A stretch of 64,000 nucleotides of DNA from Galbula dea. Its lineage: Eukaryota; Chordata; Aves; Piciformes; Galbulidae. The DNA lies in contig VWZX01001091.1 of assembly GCA_013399015.1 (NCBI GenBank), positions 372,001-436,000 on the forward strand, given 5' to 3'. Positions 24,901 through 34,140 of the stretch are shown piece after piece. The notes below the pieces were generated by a model that searched no databases, had not been told where the DNA came from, and worked only from the letters and a program-made list of their open reading frames with translations. A program made the translations under genes and the position numbers. The stretch's first letter is position 1. Each line of letters opens with the position of its first letter.

Positions 24901-27900
24901 CTGACCATACACCACAAAGAACCTCACGTGAGGGACTGCAATGGACAGCCTGGCCTCATGTGGCCTGAGCCTTCTTCTGACCAAAGCAGTTTTCTATCCC
25001 TAGCATCTTGACTGAACTTAGAATGTTGCCATGCTAAAAAGCTGGATAATAAACCAAGACCATTCATATTTTCTTACCAAATAATTTTCTAAAACAATTC
25101 ACTGGAGATTCTTGCTCTTCTATACTTTCAGCATCTAATAATGTTTCTCCAAGGCCAACCTGTGTAAGCAGAGGTGAAAATCAAACACTGGAGCAGTGGG
25201 TTTAGGAACTTTTGGAACTGTGATTCAGTGGAGCTGAACAGGAATTCAGTGGATGCATGAGTAGCCTTTCATTACATAGCAACTGCATGTGCTGATCTCT
25301 AAAGCTATAGTTACAACTATCCCTGCTTAATAACAGGGGAAAAGCAATGCCAAAAGTGACCAAAACAAGACCAAAAGTAAAACTAGGCATGCAACTGTAT
25401 GAAGTAAGGATGCACACAGACAGGTGAAAGCCATAGGGGTATCAGGTCTTAATGCTGCAGTTTGTCTCCTGAGCTGTAGGAGCTGACTGCACTCTGCCTG
25501 ATGCTAGTACAAGCTAGAACATGTTAGCACAGGGCAGCCTCAGAACTAAAAGGTTTTATAGTCTTTAAACTAATTTTAAACTCTCCTTAAAGTAGGTGAT
25601 TATTTGAAGAGCACCAGCTGCAGTTTCATAAGTCAAAGCAAACACACTGCTTGTTAGAACCTAGTCATAACCTCCAAGCACTCTGCCCTCAGTCAGAGTT
25701 TGCTGACAAAAAGCTGAAGCACTATTCTTTCTTGGACTCCTAAAGTTGCTCTGCACTCTTTTTAATGGTGTGTCATTTTGCTTTTCCAAAAAGCATAGAA
25801 CAGTCTTTGCTGTTAAAAAACAAAAACATGGCTTATTTGTTTTCTGCCTGGTTCTTTCCTGGTGGCAACCTCAAGATACAGCAATCTGAGCTAGTAACCA
25901 CAATCAAACATGAATCTGAGACCCCACCTGGAATATTGCATCCAGTTCTGGAGCCCCTATTCCAAGAGGGATGTGGGGGTGCTGGAGCCAGTCCAGAGAA
26001 GGGCCAGGAGAATGATCAGAGGACTGGAGCACCTCTCCTATGAGGTCAGACTGAGGGAGTTGGGGTTGTTCAGTCTGCAGAGGAGAAGGCTCCCAGGAGA
26101 CCTCACTGTGGCCTTCCAGTATCTGAAGGGGGCTACAAGAAAGCTGGGGAGGGACTTTTTAGGAGGTCAGACAGCGATAGAATCAGGGGAAATGGGTGTA
26201 AGCTAGAAGAGGGGAGATTTAGGTTGGATATTAGGAGGAAGTTCTCCACTATGAGGGTGGTGAGACAGTGGAACAGGTTGCCCAGAGAGGTTGTGGAAGC
26301 CTCATCCCTGGAAGCTTTTAAGACAAGGCTGGATGGGGCCCTGGGCAACCTGATCCAGTGGATGGTGTCCCTGCCAGGCAGGGGGGTTGGAACTGGATGA
26401 TCTTTGAGGTCCCTTCCAACTCTGACAGTTCTATGATCCTATGAAAAAACTGCTCACACACTAAGCAAAAGGAAATGTGTTTCAGCAAAATGTCAGGAAG
26501 CAGAATGCCAGTACCCTGAGCAGTTCCTAGCAGCTGCTCTTCTCTTACCCCATGTTGCACCACAGTCTCTGGGAAGCGGCGCAGAAGCAGCAGCAGCATT
26601 TCTGCCCTCTCTAAGGTGTTGAAGCACTGCTCTGTGGCCTTCAGCAACATTTCACACTGCACCCGACCAGGAAGGGTTTCAAACAAGCCTTTAAAGAAAG
26701 AAACTGAAATGTTTAACTTGCTCTGTCTGAACTGTAAAGGTAAAAGACTAGCCAACATCATCTAGCCTAGTCAACTAGTCCTCTTGTCATGCAAGAATGA
26801 AAGAGATTTTCTTAGACTTTTTCCTGCTTTTCATGTCCATGCCTGGGAAAAAAGTCTGGTTTTGGCAGAGAAGACCATAGGACTGTTGATCAGTGGTTGT
26901 TCAGGTGCACAGAACCTGAAGCACAAGTCAGACTGCTAATGAGTGGAATACTGAGAAATCCTCACACTTAAATAGATGACATTTTAAGATGCTTCATCAA
27001 GAATATTAGTTTATGTTTTCTACTTACATTCAACTTCTACAATGAATGCTTTCACTATTATAAGACAGGGGTTTGAATTTCAGCTGCCCATGAGACATGA
27101 AAAAGAGGGAGAGACTCTTTACTCACTTAGAAAACAACAGGACAAGAGTGAATGGTTTCAGACTGAAGGAGGGCAGATTTTGATTGGACCTTAGAAAAAA
27201 GTCCTTTACTCAAGAGGGTGTTGAGGCACTGGAACAGGTTGCCCAGGGAGGTTTTGGCTGCCCCATCCCTGGCTGTGTTCAAGGCCAGGCTGGATGTGGC
27301 CCTGGGCAACCTGGCCTAGTGGTGGCATCCTTGCCCATGGCAGAGGTTTTGGAACTAGATGATCTTCATGCCTTTCTATGAATCTATAAATCTCTGAACC
27401 AACATATTCTCCCTGTTAAATTTCATGTATTCTCTCTGAAAAATAAAGACACCTCATGAAATAGCAAATGTTTCCTGAACTGGACCAGCCTGCATGCAGT
27501 TACACACTGCCTATCCTCAGAGATTCTGAAGCACATATTTCATCAGCAGATTATCATTTGTCAGGTGTAAATCCTGCTTTCAAAACTGCCTGTGCTTGCC
27601 AGCAGTGAACACCAAGCCCTTCTGATGACTGCCCATTTTCAAAACCCCTCCCTTCATACACACAAATTCACCCCATTTTTATGCTCCTTCATTGGTCTCT
27701 GCCATCAGTGGAGTGCTGATTCATAAGCCCCATTTCACTCACTCCCTATGCAATCTCTTTTCTAAGTGCTTGTTTTTCTGGCAGACTTAGTCTACTTACA
27801 TGAGAGCTTATCTTTAGATTGCCTCAGGACTCTCCCTATTCACTGAACAGAATCCTTACCTCTTAAAAACTGTGTCTGCTTGTCCTGGGAGTCATTCCTT

Positions 27901-29602
27901 AGTGCTGATGTAATAACACTGATCTCCCTCCATACAGCAGGTTGGTCTGGAAAGTTCACAAACCTGTAATAAAGTTTGAGGTAAGGAATCCACAGAGATC
28001 TCAAAATCTGTTTCCAAGACAAAAACTTCCTAGGAAAGAATGTGCCTGGGCAAATGGAAAATAAAACCTTCTTTTTAACTGTTTGTTTTTATTAATAAGA
28101 CCTTTTCTGCTTACTTTATCCACACAGATTCCCAAGAGCACTCACATTATACTTTTGGAAACTCTGACATTTCTGGCAAAAAGCATAATTGTGGAGCTCC
28201 AGCTCTGATTACTTACATGTCATAGAGCAGTCTGCCTGCAGATGCTGTCCTTTCTGCATTCCTCTCAATAGTGTACATCTCATACTGCAACAGGGAAGAA
28301 CACATTAGCTTTCCAGAACACCTTTATGAATCAGATTAGCCCTTCCACTCTCAAAAAATGTCTCCAATTTGCCAGAGCAGTCTGCATAACAGAAAATCAA
28401 AGCATTGCAACATCTGGTAGAGAAATTAGGAGCTGAGTTTGACTGTCTAATCACATGTTAAATTAGGCATAAACTTCCACATGATAATGTAAAAGTACTC
28501 TTAATATTAACATGTTGGCTTTATTTTCACACAAATAAAAACCTCAGAATTCAAAGAGCTCTTTGACCAGGTTTTGTTTCCAGCCAAACACAATGCAAAA
28601 ACCCAAGGTATTACAAAAGGCACAGGTACTTGAAATTTGTATTAGAAATAGCTATTTTTTCAAACAGTAAGCCCATATGTTTCACCATCTGCAAACACAA
28701 GTAGCAGAAAGGGTTCTTCCCCTCTGGTAGTAAAAACCAACACTTTCACCACTTGCAAAAAGCATTCATAGGAGTGGATTTTATTGCAGTGAAACACCAG
28801 GAGCAGTTGCAAGCTTGCCACTTTATTTGTAACCATTGGACACCACAGTGAGAGGCTGGGCACCTGCAGTACTGCTGCTGCACAGCTCTGCACTTCCCAA
28901 CAGCCACCCTGTGCATTCAGCTGGGAGTGAAGCACAGTGAAGAAAGCCTGCAAAAGAGTGTTCAACCACAGGATATGGGTGCTCAGTCTGGCTCCTGCTA
29001 TGGGTGCTGGGTTGGACCCCTCTGGGTACCCTGGGCCAGACCTCTGGCTGGATGTTAGGCCCACATGTCTGCCAGGATGCTGTACCTGGCCCTGGCCCCT
29101 CTGAGGATGCTGGGCCAGACGTCTGGCTCGGCACTAGGCCCGGGCACTTCTCAGGACGCTGTGCCTGGTGCCTCTGGGGACGCTAGGCCACGTCTCTGGG
29201 TGGTTGCTAGGCCCAGGTGCCTGTCAGAACGCTGTGCCTAGCCCCTGCCATGGGTGCTGGGCCTGACCCGGGCCAGGGCAGCGACCTGCAGCCGCCACGG
29301 TGAGTGACACGCGAAACGGCGTCTGTGCAGGCGCTGCCGTCACCACGGCAACCGGCCGCCCCGCCCCATTGGCCGAGGCGCCAGTCAGTCAGACAGCGCC
29401 CGCCGCAAGGCCGTGTGGGGCAGCGGTGCACCGCCCCTTGATATTGCACCGCTGCGGCAGCGCTGGCGCTTACCTGTATGTTGAAGTCGGCGGGATAGAG
29501 GCTCCGCGCTGTGATGAGCCAGGCCTTGGCCGCCCACAGGTCCCCCGGCACCAGCTCTCGGGCCCGCTTCACCAGGAACTCGCAGTCCCCCTGCGCCGAC
29601 AT
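6767..29602 (-). CDS. INTS10: INTS10, Integrator complex subunit 10 (17 coding exons, complete)
   Basis: Subunit of the nuclear Integrator complex, which binds RNA polymerase II and cleaves snRNA and other nascent transcripts. INTS10 forms a module with INTS13 and INTS14. Exons in transcript order: 29474-29602, 28217-28284, 27860-27963, 26549-26688, 25078-25159, 24641-24781, 23643-23814, 23034-23203, 18883-19016, 17987-18140, 17260-17342, 16288-16440, 15092-15200, 14630-14709, 13991-14153, 12888-12981 and 6767-6923. They total 2,133 bases, or 710 codons plus TGA, with no stop and every junction in phase. 710 residues is the length I recall for the human protein. Family blocks run from MSAQGDCEFL to INEKILLLQTL. 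Residues 368-371 (KKRK) followed by SSDDED (381-386) look like a nuclear localisation signal next to an acidic, phosphorylatable patch. The MSAQ start was chosen by family length; an in-frame upstream ATG exists at 29708-29710. Confidence 0.97.
7762..7778. repeat. (GTAA)n microsatellite
   Basis: Four perfect GTAA units plus a partial one. Confidence 0.85.
9015..9400. promoter_or_regulatory. CpG-rich patch in INTS10 intron 16
   Basis: CpG dinucleotides cluster here (ACCGGGG, CCCGAGGAGCGCTG, GAGCGCCCCGG, CAGGCGGG and others), whereas the flanking intron has almost none. It could be an internal promoter or enhancer, or an exon of an unannotated transcript. No TATA box or coding potential is evident. 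Confidence 0.35.
12426..12612 (-). mobile_element. CR1 LINE 3' fragment
   Basis: Minus-oriented 3' UTR: ATCTAGTTCCAACCCCCCTG, then ACTTCCAGGGATGGAACATC and GGGCAACCTGTGCCAGTGCC. Lies in INTS10 intron 16. Confidence 0.88.
12888..12981 (-). CDS. INTS10: INTS10 exon 16
   Basis: Residues 628-658 plus two bases: NIDMLEEFAYLRTQEGGKIH then LELLPNQAMLI. Acceptor CTTCAG, donor CAA|GTAAGG. The next intron, nearly 6 kb, is the longest in the gene. Confidence 0.94.
13991..14153 (-). CDS. INTS10: INTS10 exon 15
   Basis: Residues 574-627 plus one base: LRAFTDNRDDMALGHVVVLL through QGNFQYENFFNYVT. Acceptor CCTGAAG. The donor CCA|GTATCC is weak (A at -1, C at +5) but is required by phase. Confidence 0.94.
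14630..14709 (-). CDS. INTS10: INTS10 exon 14
   Basis: Residues 547-573, GSDLKLWPCTSRAIMPYCLH then LLLACFK. Acceptor GTTGCAG, donor AAG|GTAAGC. Confidence 0.92.
15092..15200 (-). CDS. INTS10: INTS10 exon 13
   Basis: Residues 511-546 plus one base: QTCEKVLDLMCCMLLPIQEG then GKVQEEQPKVKSKFRK. Acceptor TTCACAG, donor AAG|GTATGG. No prominent open frame of its own; placed by homology and phase. Confidence 0.92.
16288..16440 (-). CDS. INTS10: INTS10 exon 12
   Basis: Residues 460-510, GQYKKAISSLHHLAALQGSP through ATCHFALGEYR. Acceptor CCAAAG, donor AGA|GTATGT. Phase 0 at both ends. Confidence 0.94.
16990..17000. repeat. Short (TA)n run in INTS10 intron 11
   Basis: About five TA units next to ATGTATC. 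Confidence 0.7.
17260..17342 (-). CDS. INTS10: INTS10 exon 11
   Basis: Residues 432-459, EFTRICLSWKTDTWLWLRIF then LTDMIIYQ, a Trp-rich family hallmark. Acceptor TATGCAG, donor CAG|GTAAAA. Confidence 0.95.
17987..18140 (-). CDS. INTS10: INTS10 exon 10
   Basis: Residues 381-431 plus one base: acidic SSDDEDPSGKARSRHIAVNK, then FKLARESWELLYSLESLDK. Acceptor GAGCAG, donor AAG|GTAAGG. Confidence 0.94.
18883..19016 (-). CDS. INTS10: INTS10 exon 9
   Basis: Residues 336-380, GPNAPNQSPLVLLEDVSNIY to a basic stretch HVHKKRKLAEGREKPM. The donor ATG|GTAACA is weak (C at +5). Reading through it gives only a few more residues before a stop, so the splice is required to keep the family sequence. Confidence 0.92.
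19017..23033 (-). other. INTS10 intron 8 (about 4 kb)
   Basis: Holds the 31-bp-unit minisatellite at 22431-22801 and an adjacent C-rich stretch (22800-22920). The rest appears unique, with no exon or transposon that I can support. Confidence 0.75.
22431..22801. repeat. G-rich minisatellite, unit about 31 bp, roughly 12 copies
   Basis: Repeated block with core TGGGGACATC...GAGCTTGGGGACA. Most units are 30-32 bp, with 20-bp and 41-42-bp variants. The plus strand carries GGGG in nearly every unit, so the INTS10 pre-mRNA carries the C-rich strand. Open frames through it are repeat artefacts. Confidence 0.9.
23034..23203 (-). CDS. INTS10: INTS10 exon 8
   Basis: Residues 279-335 plus one base: RSFGDILHRMKDLCRYISNF through NAFQYVSNIQPSLFQ. 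Acceptor TCCTCAG, donor AAG|GTGAGT. A minisatellite starts about 230 bp into the following 4-kb intron. Confidence 0.95.
23643..23814 (-). CDS. INTS10: INTS10 exon 7
   Basis: Residues 222-278 plus two bases: GSQDSSDMMSPSKRGSQKYV through DPWERLFKILSVVGMRCEWQ. Acceptor CCTAG, donor AAG|GTGAGA. Confidence 0.95.
24100..24527 (+). mobile_element. CR1 LINE fragment (ORF2 C-terminal remnant), broken at an N
   Basis: Plus-oriented CR1 sequence in INTS10 intron 6, on the strand opposite the gene. One frame retains the reverse-transcriptase C-terminal block LLRPHLEYCVQFWSP. Homology stops exactly at the ambiguous base 24527. The copy at 25914 continues where this one breaks, so the 3' part is deleted or misassembled. 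Confidence 0.88.
24641..24781 (-). CDS. INTS10: INTS10 exon 6
   Basis: Residues 175-221 plus one base: VCDVLPLIINNPDVRLPASL through YVTRSTQTESQYQ. Acceptor ATTTCAG, donor AAG|GTAAGA. Confidence 0.94.
25078..25159 (-). CDS. INTS10: INTS10 exon 5
   Basis: Residues 148-174 plus one base: VGLGETLLDAESIEEQESPV then NCFRKLF. Too short to stand out as an open frame; placed by family order, acceptor ACACAG and donor TTG|GTAAGA. Confidence 0.93.
25914..26443 (+). mobile_element. CR1 LINE 3' fragment
   Basis: In INTS10 intron 4. Starts at the block LRPHLEYCIQFWSP, runs through the 3' UTR (GGTTGCCCAGAGAGGTTGTG, GGATGATCTTTGAGGTCCC) and ends in the terminal repeat TTCTATGATCCTATGA. Confidence 0.93.
26549..26688 (-). 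CDS. INTS10: INTS10 exon 4
   Basis: Residues 101-147, GLFETLPGRVQCEMLLKATE through the leucine-rich MLLLLLRRFPETVVQHG, donor GGG|GTAAGA. Phase 0 at the end. A continuing open frame into the intron is read-through. Confidence 0.95.
27095..27397 (+). mobile_element. CR1 LINE 3' fragment
   Basis: In INTS10 intron 3. Contains ACTGGAACAGGTTGCCCAGG and AACTAGATGATCTTCATG, ending in diverged ATTCTATG-type repeats. More degraded than the copy at 25914. Confidence 0.88.
27860..27963 (-). CDS. INTS10: INTS10 exon 3
   Basis: Residues 66-100 plus one base: FVNFPDQPAVWREISVITSA through QTQFLR. Acceptor TTACAG, donor GAG|GTAAGG. Confidence 0.95.
28217..28284 (-). CDS. INTS10: INTS10 exon 2
   Basis: Residues 44-65 plus two bases of Met66: YEMYTIERNAERTASAGRLL. 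Acceptor TTGCAG, donor CAT|GTAAGT. Confidence 0.94.
28285..29473 (-). other. INTS10 intron 1
   Basis: 1.2-kb intron. The CpG island extends into its 5' end, with the 75-80-bp tandem array at 29035-29260 next to it. The remainder is AT-rich unique sequence. Confidence 0.75.
29035..29260. repeat. GC-rich tandem array, three units of 73-79 bp
   Basis: Units begin at 29035, 29114 and 29187 (GCCAGACCTCTGG, GCCAGACGTCTGG, GCCACGTCTCTGG). Each holds a CTAGGCCC/TTAGGCCC block and a GCTGTGCCTGG-like end. A partial unit follows from 29261. The window's shadow open frames here arise from the repeat. Confidence 0.8.
29474..29602 (-). CDS. INTS10: INTS10 exon 1, coding part
   Basis: Residues 1-43, MSAQGDCEFLVKRARELVPG to YPADFNIQ, donor CAG|GTAAGC. 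The ATG has A at -3. The exon lies inside a CpG island. Confidence 0.95.
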
Positions 29603-29702
29603 CTTGCGCCCGGAGCGGCCCGGTATCGGGCGGTGCGCCTGCGCCTCTCTGCCTCGGGGCGGTCGCTCCAGCCCTTCTGCCCCGCCCCGGCGGCGCGCTC
29701 CT

Positions 29703-29714
29703 GACGCCATCTTG
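29703..29714 (-). promoter_or_regulatory. YY1/TISU-like initiator element
   Basis: Minus strand CAAGATGGCGTC matches the TISU consensus SAASATGGCGGC at 11 of 12 positions and contains the YY1 core AAGATGGC. TISU elements direct both transcription start and translation from very short leaders. The ATG here (29708-29710) is in frame with INTS10, 36 codons upstream of MSAQ, with no stop between. Confidence 0.65.
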
Positions 29715-29760
29715 GAAGCGGGCGGAAGGGTTCCCCCCTGTGGGCGCTGGCTAGGCTGTT

Positions 29761-32700
29761 ATGCCAGCCTGGAGGCTCCGCGTGGCCTTTGGTTTCTTCT
29801 CCGTCGCTTCTGCCGCTCTTTATGTCCCAGGATGTGGTTTTTGTGTGGTGGCCGCTGGGCCGGAGCTAGTGAGCGGCAAAGAGACCGGCGTGGCAAGGGA
29901 TGCAAGGAGTTTGAGGGTGGGGGTATGCTGAGGAGGGCCAGTGGAACAGCAGGTTCAGGAGTTAGGAGGCGCTGTACCCCTAGCGAGGAGTACGGTTGTC
30001 ATGTAGCACTAATTTGGGCTCCCAGAGCTTGTGACTGGCCACAGGACGTTTTGGGAGCAGAGGTAACCGGGGGCTGCTATTCAGCCTTTGGCAGTTAGTG
30101 TGATAGCTGGTAGGGGTTTGCCAAGCTGCTCTCCAGAAGCATGTGTCATGGCCCTGTGGTTAGTGTTACGGCTATAATGGCACTCAGAGGCAAGAGAGTC
30201 ATCAACATCGCTGCTGTTGACTGCAGTGGAGCGCTGCCTTCCTGAAGGGGGTGTTGCTGCCGAGCAAAGCTATAGCACTACTGCTGTCTGGGCTTAACGC
30301 TTCTTAAAGGTTCTTATTGCCCAGTACCAAGGTCACCAACAGTAGATGCCAAGGAAAAAAACAGGACCTTTCACCACAGAAATGCAGTTAGCCTGCAATA
30401 AGTTGGAACTGAGATTTGCTTGTTATCCCTAGTTTTCAGTGAGAAGATGCTTGGTTAGAGGCTTGTGTCTTTCATTTCCATTACTTAACCTAAAATGCAA
30501 CTTTCTCAGGTTTTTTTTCTTGTCACATTCTTTTCAAGTCCAGTGTTTCTGATGTAGCAACAAACCTTCTAGACTTTGCACTTGGGAACTTCCAGTGATC
30601 AAGTGCACAAATCTCCACACCTAGAAGTTATTGTATTAACCCAGTGTAATAATAGTGAATAATTTTAACCTCTGTTATAGGTAAGGGGCAAGGTCCCTGT
30701 TTTTTCCTGCTGATGTGACTATGGTATGCTTTTGCCTTGTTCTTCCTCAGTTAGTGCACAAGAACCACAGATGCCTCTCATTATTCTAGTGCATGTGAAA
30801 ATGTGTTCTCATGGTGTTTGGCTGCCACAGATTTTCAGCTGTAGAGTTGCTGTGGGGGCTATGAACTTGGCTTCTCAGCTCCTCTTCTCCATACTGTTGT
30901 CAATTCCTCCTAGTCCAAAACAACCAGCAGCTTCATGTGAGGAATTTTCTACTTCTTTTGTTGGGAATCACTAACAGTGTTGATTTCCCTCTGTGGCCAC
31001 AATGTTGGGCTGTGCCTGGGGGAGAGATGCCATGTGGAAATTGGTAGCCTTCAGCAAGAGATGTGCTTGCAGAGGCTCTGCGCTCTGAGGGAGAGGGCAG
31101 AATCCAGACTGACTTTGAAGTGTCATCATTCCATGCCCTGTTTTGATTTCCTGCTGCTGTACTAACATCCTAATTAGGGATCCATGCCAAATAATGGCAG
31201 TAACAACTATTGCCCAAGTGCCTTGTTGAAAGCAGTTGTCCACACCCACCAACAGCCAGCAGTCTGTGCTGGCCATAACAGGATCCTGTTGGTTGCCCAC
31301 AGTTTCAGGGCTTCCTTCACACAGAAATCAGCTGCAATCTGAAGGATCACAAGGTCATTAATTTGCCCTGCAGAGAGGTGACAAAGCCACAGCAGAAAGT
31401 CAGCTGTCCCCTGCACAGGTCTTTAAAAATGACTTCACCACCCTGAAAAGGCAGCAATGGTAACCACTGGCTGCTCTATCCAGAGCTCTTCTCTGTTCTT
31501 TACATACTTGTGCAGGTGCATGCATCTAAATTTGGGGGCAGGGGAGAATTAAGACTTTTGCATTGCTGGGCTGACAAGATTGTGAATTCTTTCTTTCCAG
31601 AAACTGCTCAGCAAGGACTAGTGAACTGGTTGTTGCTGCCCCTATGCTGCTTGAGAGGCCAGGACCAGGATGCTACAGGAGTGTAGTGGATGGCAGTGGG
31701 TTATCAGGAATTGCTTCTGGAGAGGAATGGATGTGAGAGAAGTCCCCTGCAGAATTTCTGCTGCAGAACCCCCCCTTAGACACTGGCTAGGCAGAGAGAT
31801 GGCAGGTTTTGAAACAGTTTCACAGAGTGGACTGAAACCAAGATGTAGCTGTATGTAATCCACTGGGCAAAGGAGAATCCCCCCAGTGAATTAGGAATAC
31901 ATCTAACCCCTTTTTTCCCTCTTTCCCCCTTTTTTTCCCTCTTTCCCCCTTTTTTTCCCTCTTTCCCCCTTTTTTTTCCTCCTTCCCCCTCTTTTCCTCC
32001 TTCCCCCTCTCTGTGCCTCTGTGTTACCCACACCCCTTTGCCAGTCTACTCAGCCCCTCCAGGCAAGGAGGAGATGAGAGTCCTAGTTTTAAATTGTACA
32101 AACAGTGTGACTTAACAGCAGGCAAGAAGTCAGAAGGGGACATAGATGAAGCTAGGAGCCACCTGAGGAGTGTTCAGGCTTGGAGGAGTTTGCTGGCAGC
32201 CCTAACAGAGGACTTGCATCAAGGGTGCCCAATCCTGGGATTTAGGAAGTAAAACTATTTGCTCTGTGCTAATCTCATAGGTACAGGATGGGCAGCAGAA
32301 TCAGAAGACCTGCAGGGGACTGGGGCAAATGGCTTCAGGGAGGGAGTGGGAGACATAGCTAATGTGTTATTTGTGGATGAGAAGCACTGTGGGGTTTGTG
32401 AACAGGGGCACTGAGTCTGTCAGGTGAGACAGGAATAGTATTTGAAGGTGTTGGGAACACACTCTAGGTTTTAGCTGAGCTTGTCAGTGTACTCTCTTTG
32501 GAGCTGATGCTGTACTAAGCCTGAACCACTGATGTCAACAGCACTGCATACTCATGTCCCATCCCAGGAGCCAAGCCTGGAGGTGGTGGTGGGACAGGTT
32601 CTATCAAGGTCTGAAGCTTCCTCTCCATCCAAAGTAGCTTTTCTGAGTTCAGATTGTACTGCTTTGGTTTCCATGGTGCAGGGCATGTCCAAGGCCTCAA

Positions 32701-34066
32701 CATTTTAGCCAGCCAATTAGAAGTGTACACAGCCTCCTTCCTGCAGACAGGAGCTCAGGACCCAGCTGAAGTGCCTACATGAGATTTGTTTGTCAGGAAG
32801 AGGCTTTGGAACCTTCTGCAGCAGGAAACAGGCAGAGCTGACCTCGAGGCAGTTGAGTCATCTGATGCTGTGAAGGTCGAGTTTTGTTTTCTTCTCTTTC
32901 CCCTGGGAAGGTTGGCCCTTCTCTTGAGGAAGGCCTCTGAGTAAGAGAGATAACACATGCACTGCATTCAGGCAGCACAGCTGACACAGCAGAGGGACAG
33001 AGGTACATGGGAAGTGCAAAGGCAGTGTTGCAGCCCTTGGCTGCAGAGCACCAAACTGTTTCTGTGCCACAGCTGTTAGGGCAGATGTGACTCTAGCTGA
33101 TACAGAGAGCATTCAAAAGGTGTTAGGTTGGCAAAGAACAATGGCAGAGGGCTTTGGATATCATTCTCCAGCCTCTAAATTTCTAGATCAGTATAATCCT
33201 AACAGATAGCATCCATTCTGTGTTGGCTTTCCTGACTTGGGCCCATGGGCTGTTCTCACTCATGCAAGGCTGGTGTATCAACAAGAGAAGTTGTGTTTGT
33301 GTTTGTGTTGTGGGCTAAAGCATGATGCTGAGGTGCAAAGGTTAGGATATCTGCTGTGCTGCATGATGTGAACCTGACTTGCTAGCCATTCCTTAGGCTT
33401 GGGGACCAGGAGTTGCTGCCTGCTGTGGGCAACAAAGAAGGTACTCTCTTCTCTAAAGCTTTTCATAGATGCTGAGAAGATACTGAAAAGGATCAATCTC
33501 CTTAGTACCTTATGAGTGAGGCCTTGGAGAAGAAAGTCTATGTTGAGCCAGAAGTGTGGTGCAGCCTACATAAGAACTATGTGGAAAGTTTTGGTGTTTT
33601 GGGGGTTGTTTTTAAACAATTCTGTGTCCTTGGGCTTTGTGCAAAGCAACTCCTACAGCTGAGAGGAGTTGTCTGGGCTGCCAGTCCCTGAGGATTTGAG
33701 GCTGAGACCAAGTATCTTGTTTGTCCCTGGAAGGTGAAGGATTGGATGTCTGGGTAACAGACCAGAAGGAAAACCAAAAGGAGGTTGGGAATCCAGGAGT
33801 GGAACAGCATGGGATGTGTGGGGGTCCCACACAGCTCTCTCCATAAACTGCTGTCTGTTAATGACCTCCTGTGTGGCTATGGCAGTACAAATTGCATCTT
33901 TTGGCATATCTGGTAGCTTCTCATGGAACAACAGAGTAGAGACCTTGGGCTCTGGGGTTGTCTGCACAAATGAATCCAAATTCTGACTTTGAAACACTAG
34001 AGTTGGCCACAATCCACTTCATTTCTATAATAGCCTAAGGCAGCTTTTAAAAATGTGACCTCATTT
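29761..34066. other. Intergenic stretch upstream of INTS10
   Basis: No coding exon that I can support. Contains the polypyrimidine array at 31907-32010; otherwise apparently unique sequence. Could belong to the 5' region of a plus-strand gene; in human CSGALNACT1 lies head-to-head with INTS10 (inference). Confidence 0.6.
31907..32010. repeat. Polypyrimidine tandem array, 20-bp unit
   Basis: Units of CTTTCCCCCTTTTTTTCCCT repeat nearly perfectly, then decay into CCTCCTTCCCCCTCTTTT variants. About 100 bases with no purine on the plus strand. Confidence 0.92.
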
Positions 34067-34140
34067 TCACAGAATCATAAAATAGCTTAGGCTGAAAGGG
34101 AACTAAGGAGATCCTCTGGTCCTGCCACCTCCTCAGAGTG
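34067..34140 (-). mobile_element. Short degraded CR1 3' end
   Basis: Starts TCACAGAATCATAAAATAGC and continues with GGGAACTAAGGAGATCCTCT, resembling the inverted CR1 terminus. Too short and diverged for subfamily assignment. Confidence 0.6.

Larger units (their letters stand above)
29280..29760. promoter_or_regulatory. CpG island, INTS10 promoter
   Basis: Dense CpG and GC-box content (CCCGCCCC, GGGGCGG, CCCCGCCCCGG) around INTS10 exon 1, plus a CCAAT motif (plus-strand ATTGG at 29369-29373) in the first intron. No TATA box is seen, as expected for a housekeeping promoter. It may also fire in the plus direction toward the upstream gene, but nothing visible proves that. Confidence 0.85.

Noticed and set aside
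29511..30098. 195-codon open frame on the plus strand across the CpG island
   Set aside because: It is antisense to INTS10 exon 1; high GC lowers stop frequency. The composition is Arg/Gly/Pro-rich and shows no known domain.
31207..31416. Minus-strand frame with a protein-like look (IAADFCVKEALKLWATNRI)
   Set aside because: Considered as a retropseudogene remnant, but I could match it to no family and the flanks show no related frames or poly(A) tail.
31776..32033. Lys/Gly/Glu-rich 85-codon frame on the minus strand
   Set aside because: Produced by the polypyrimidine array.
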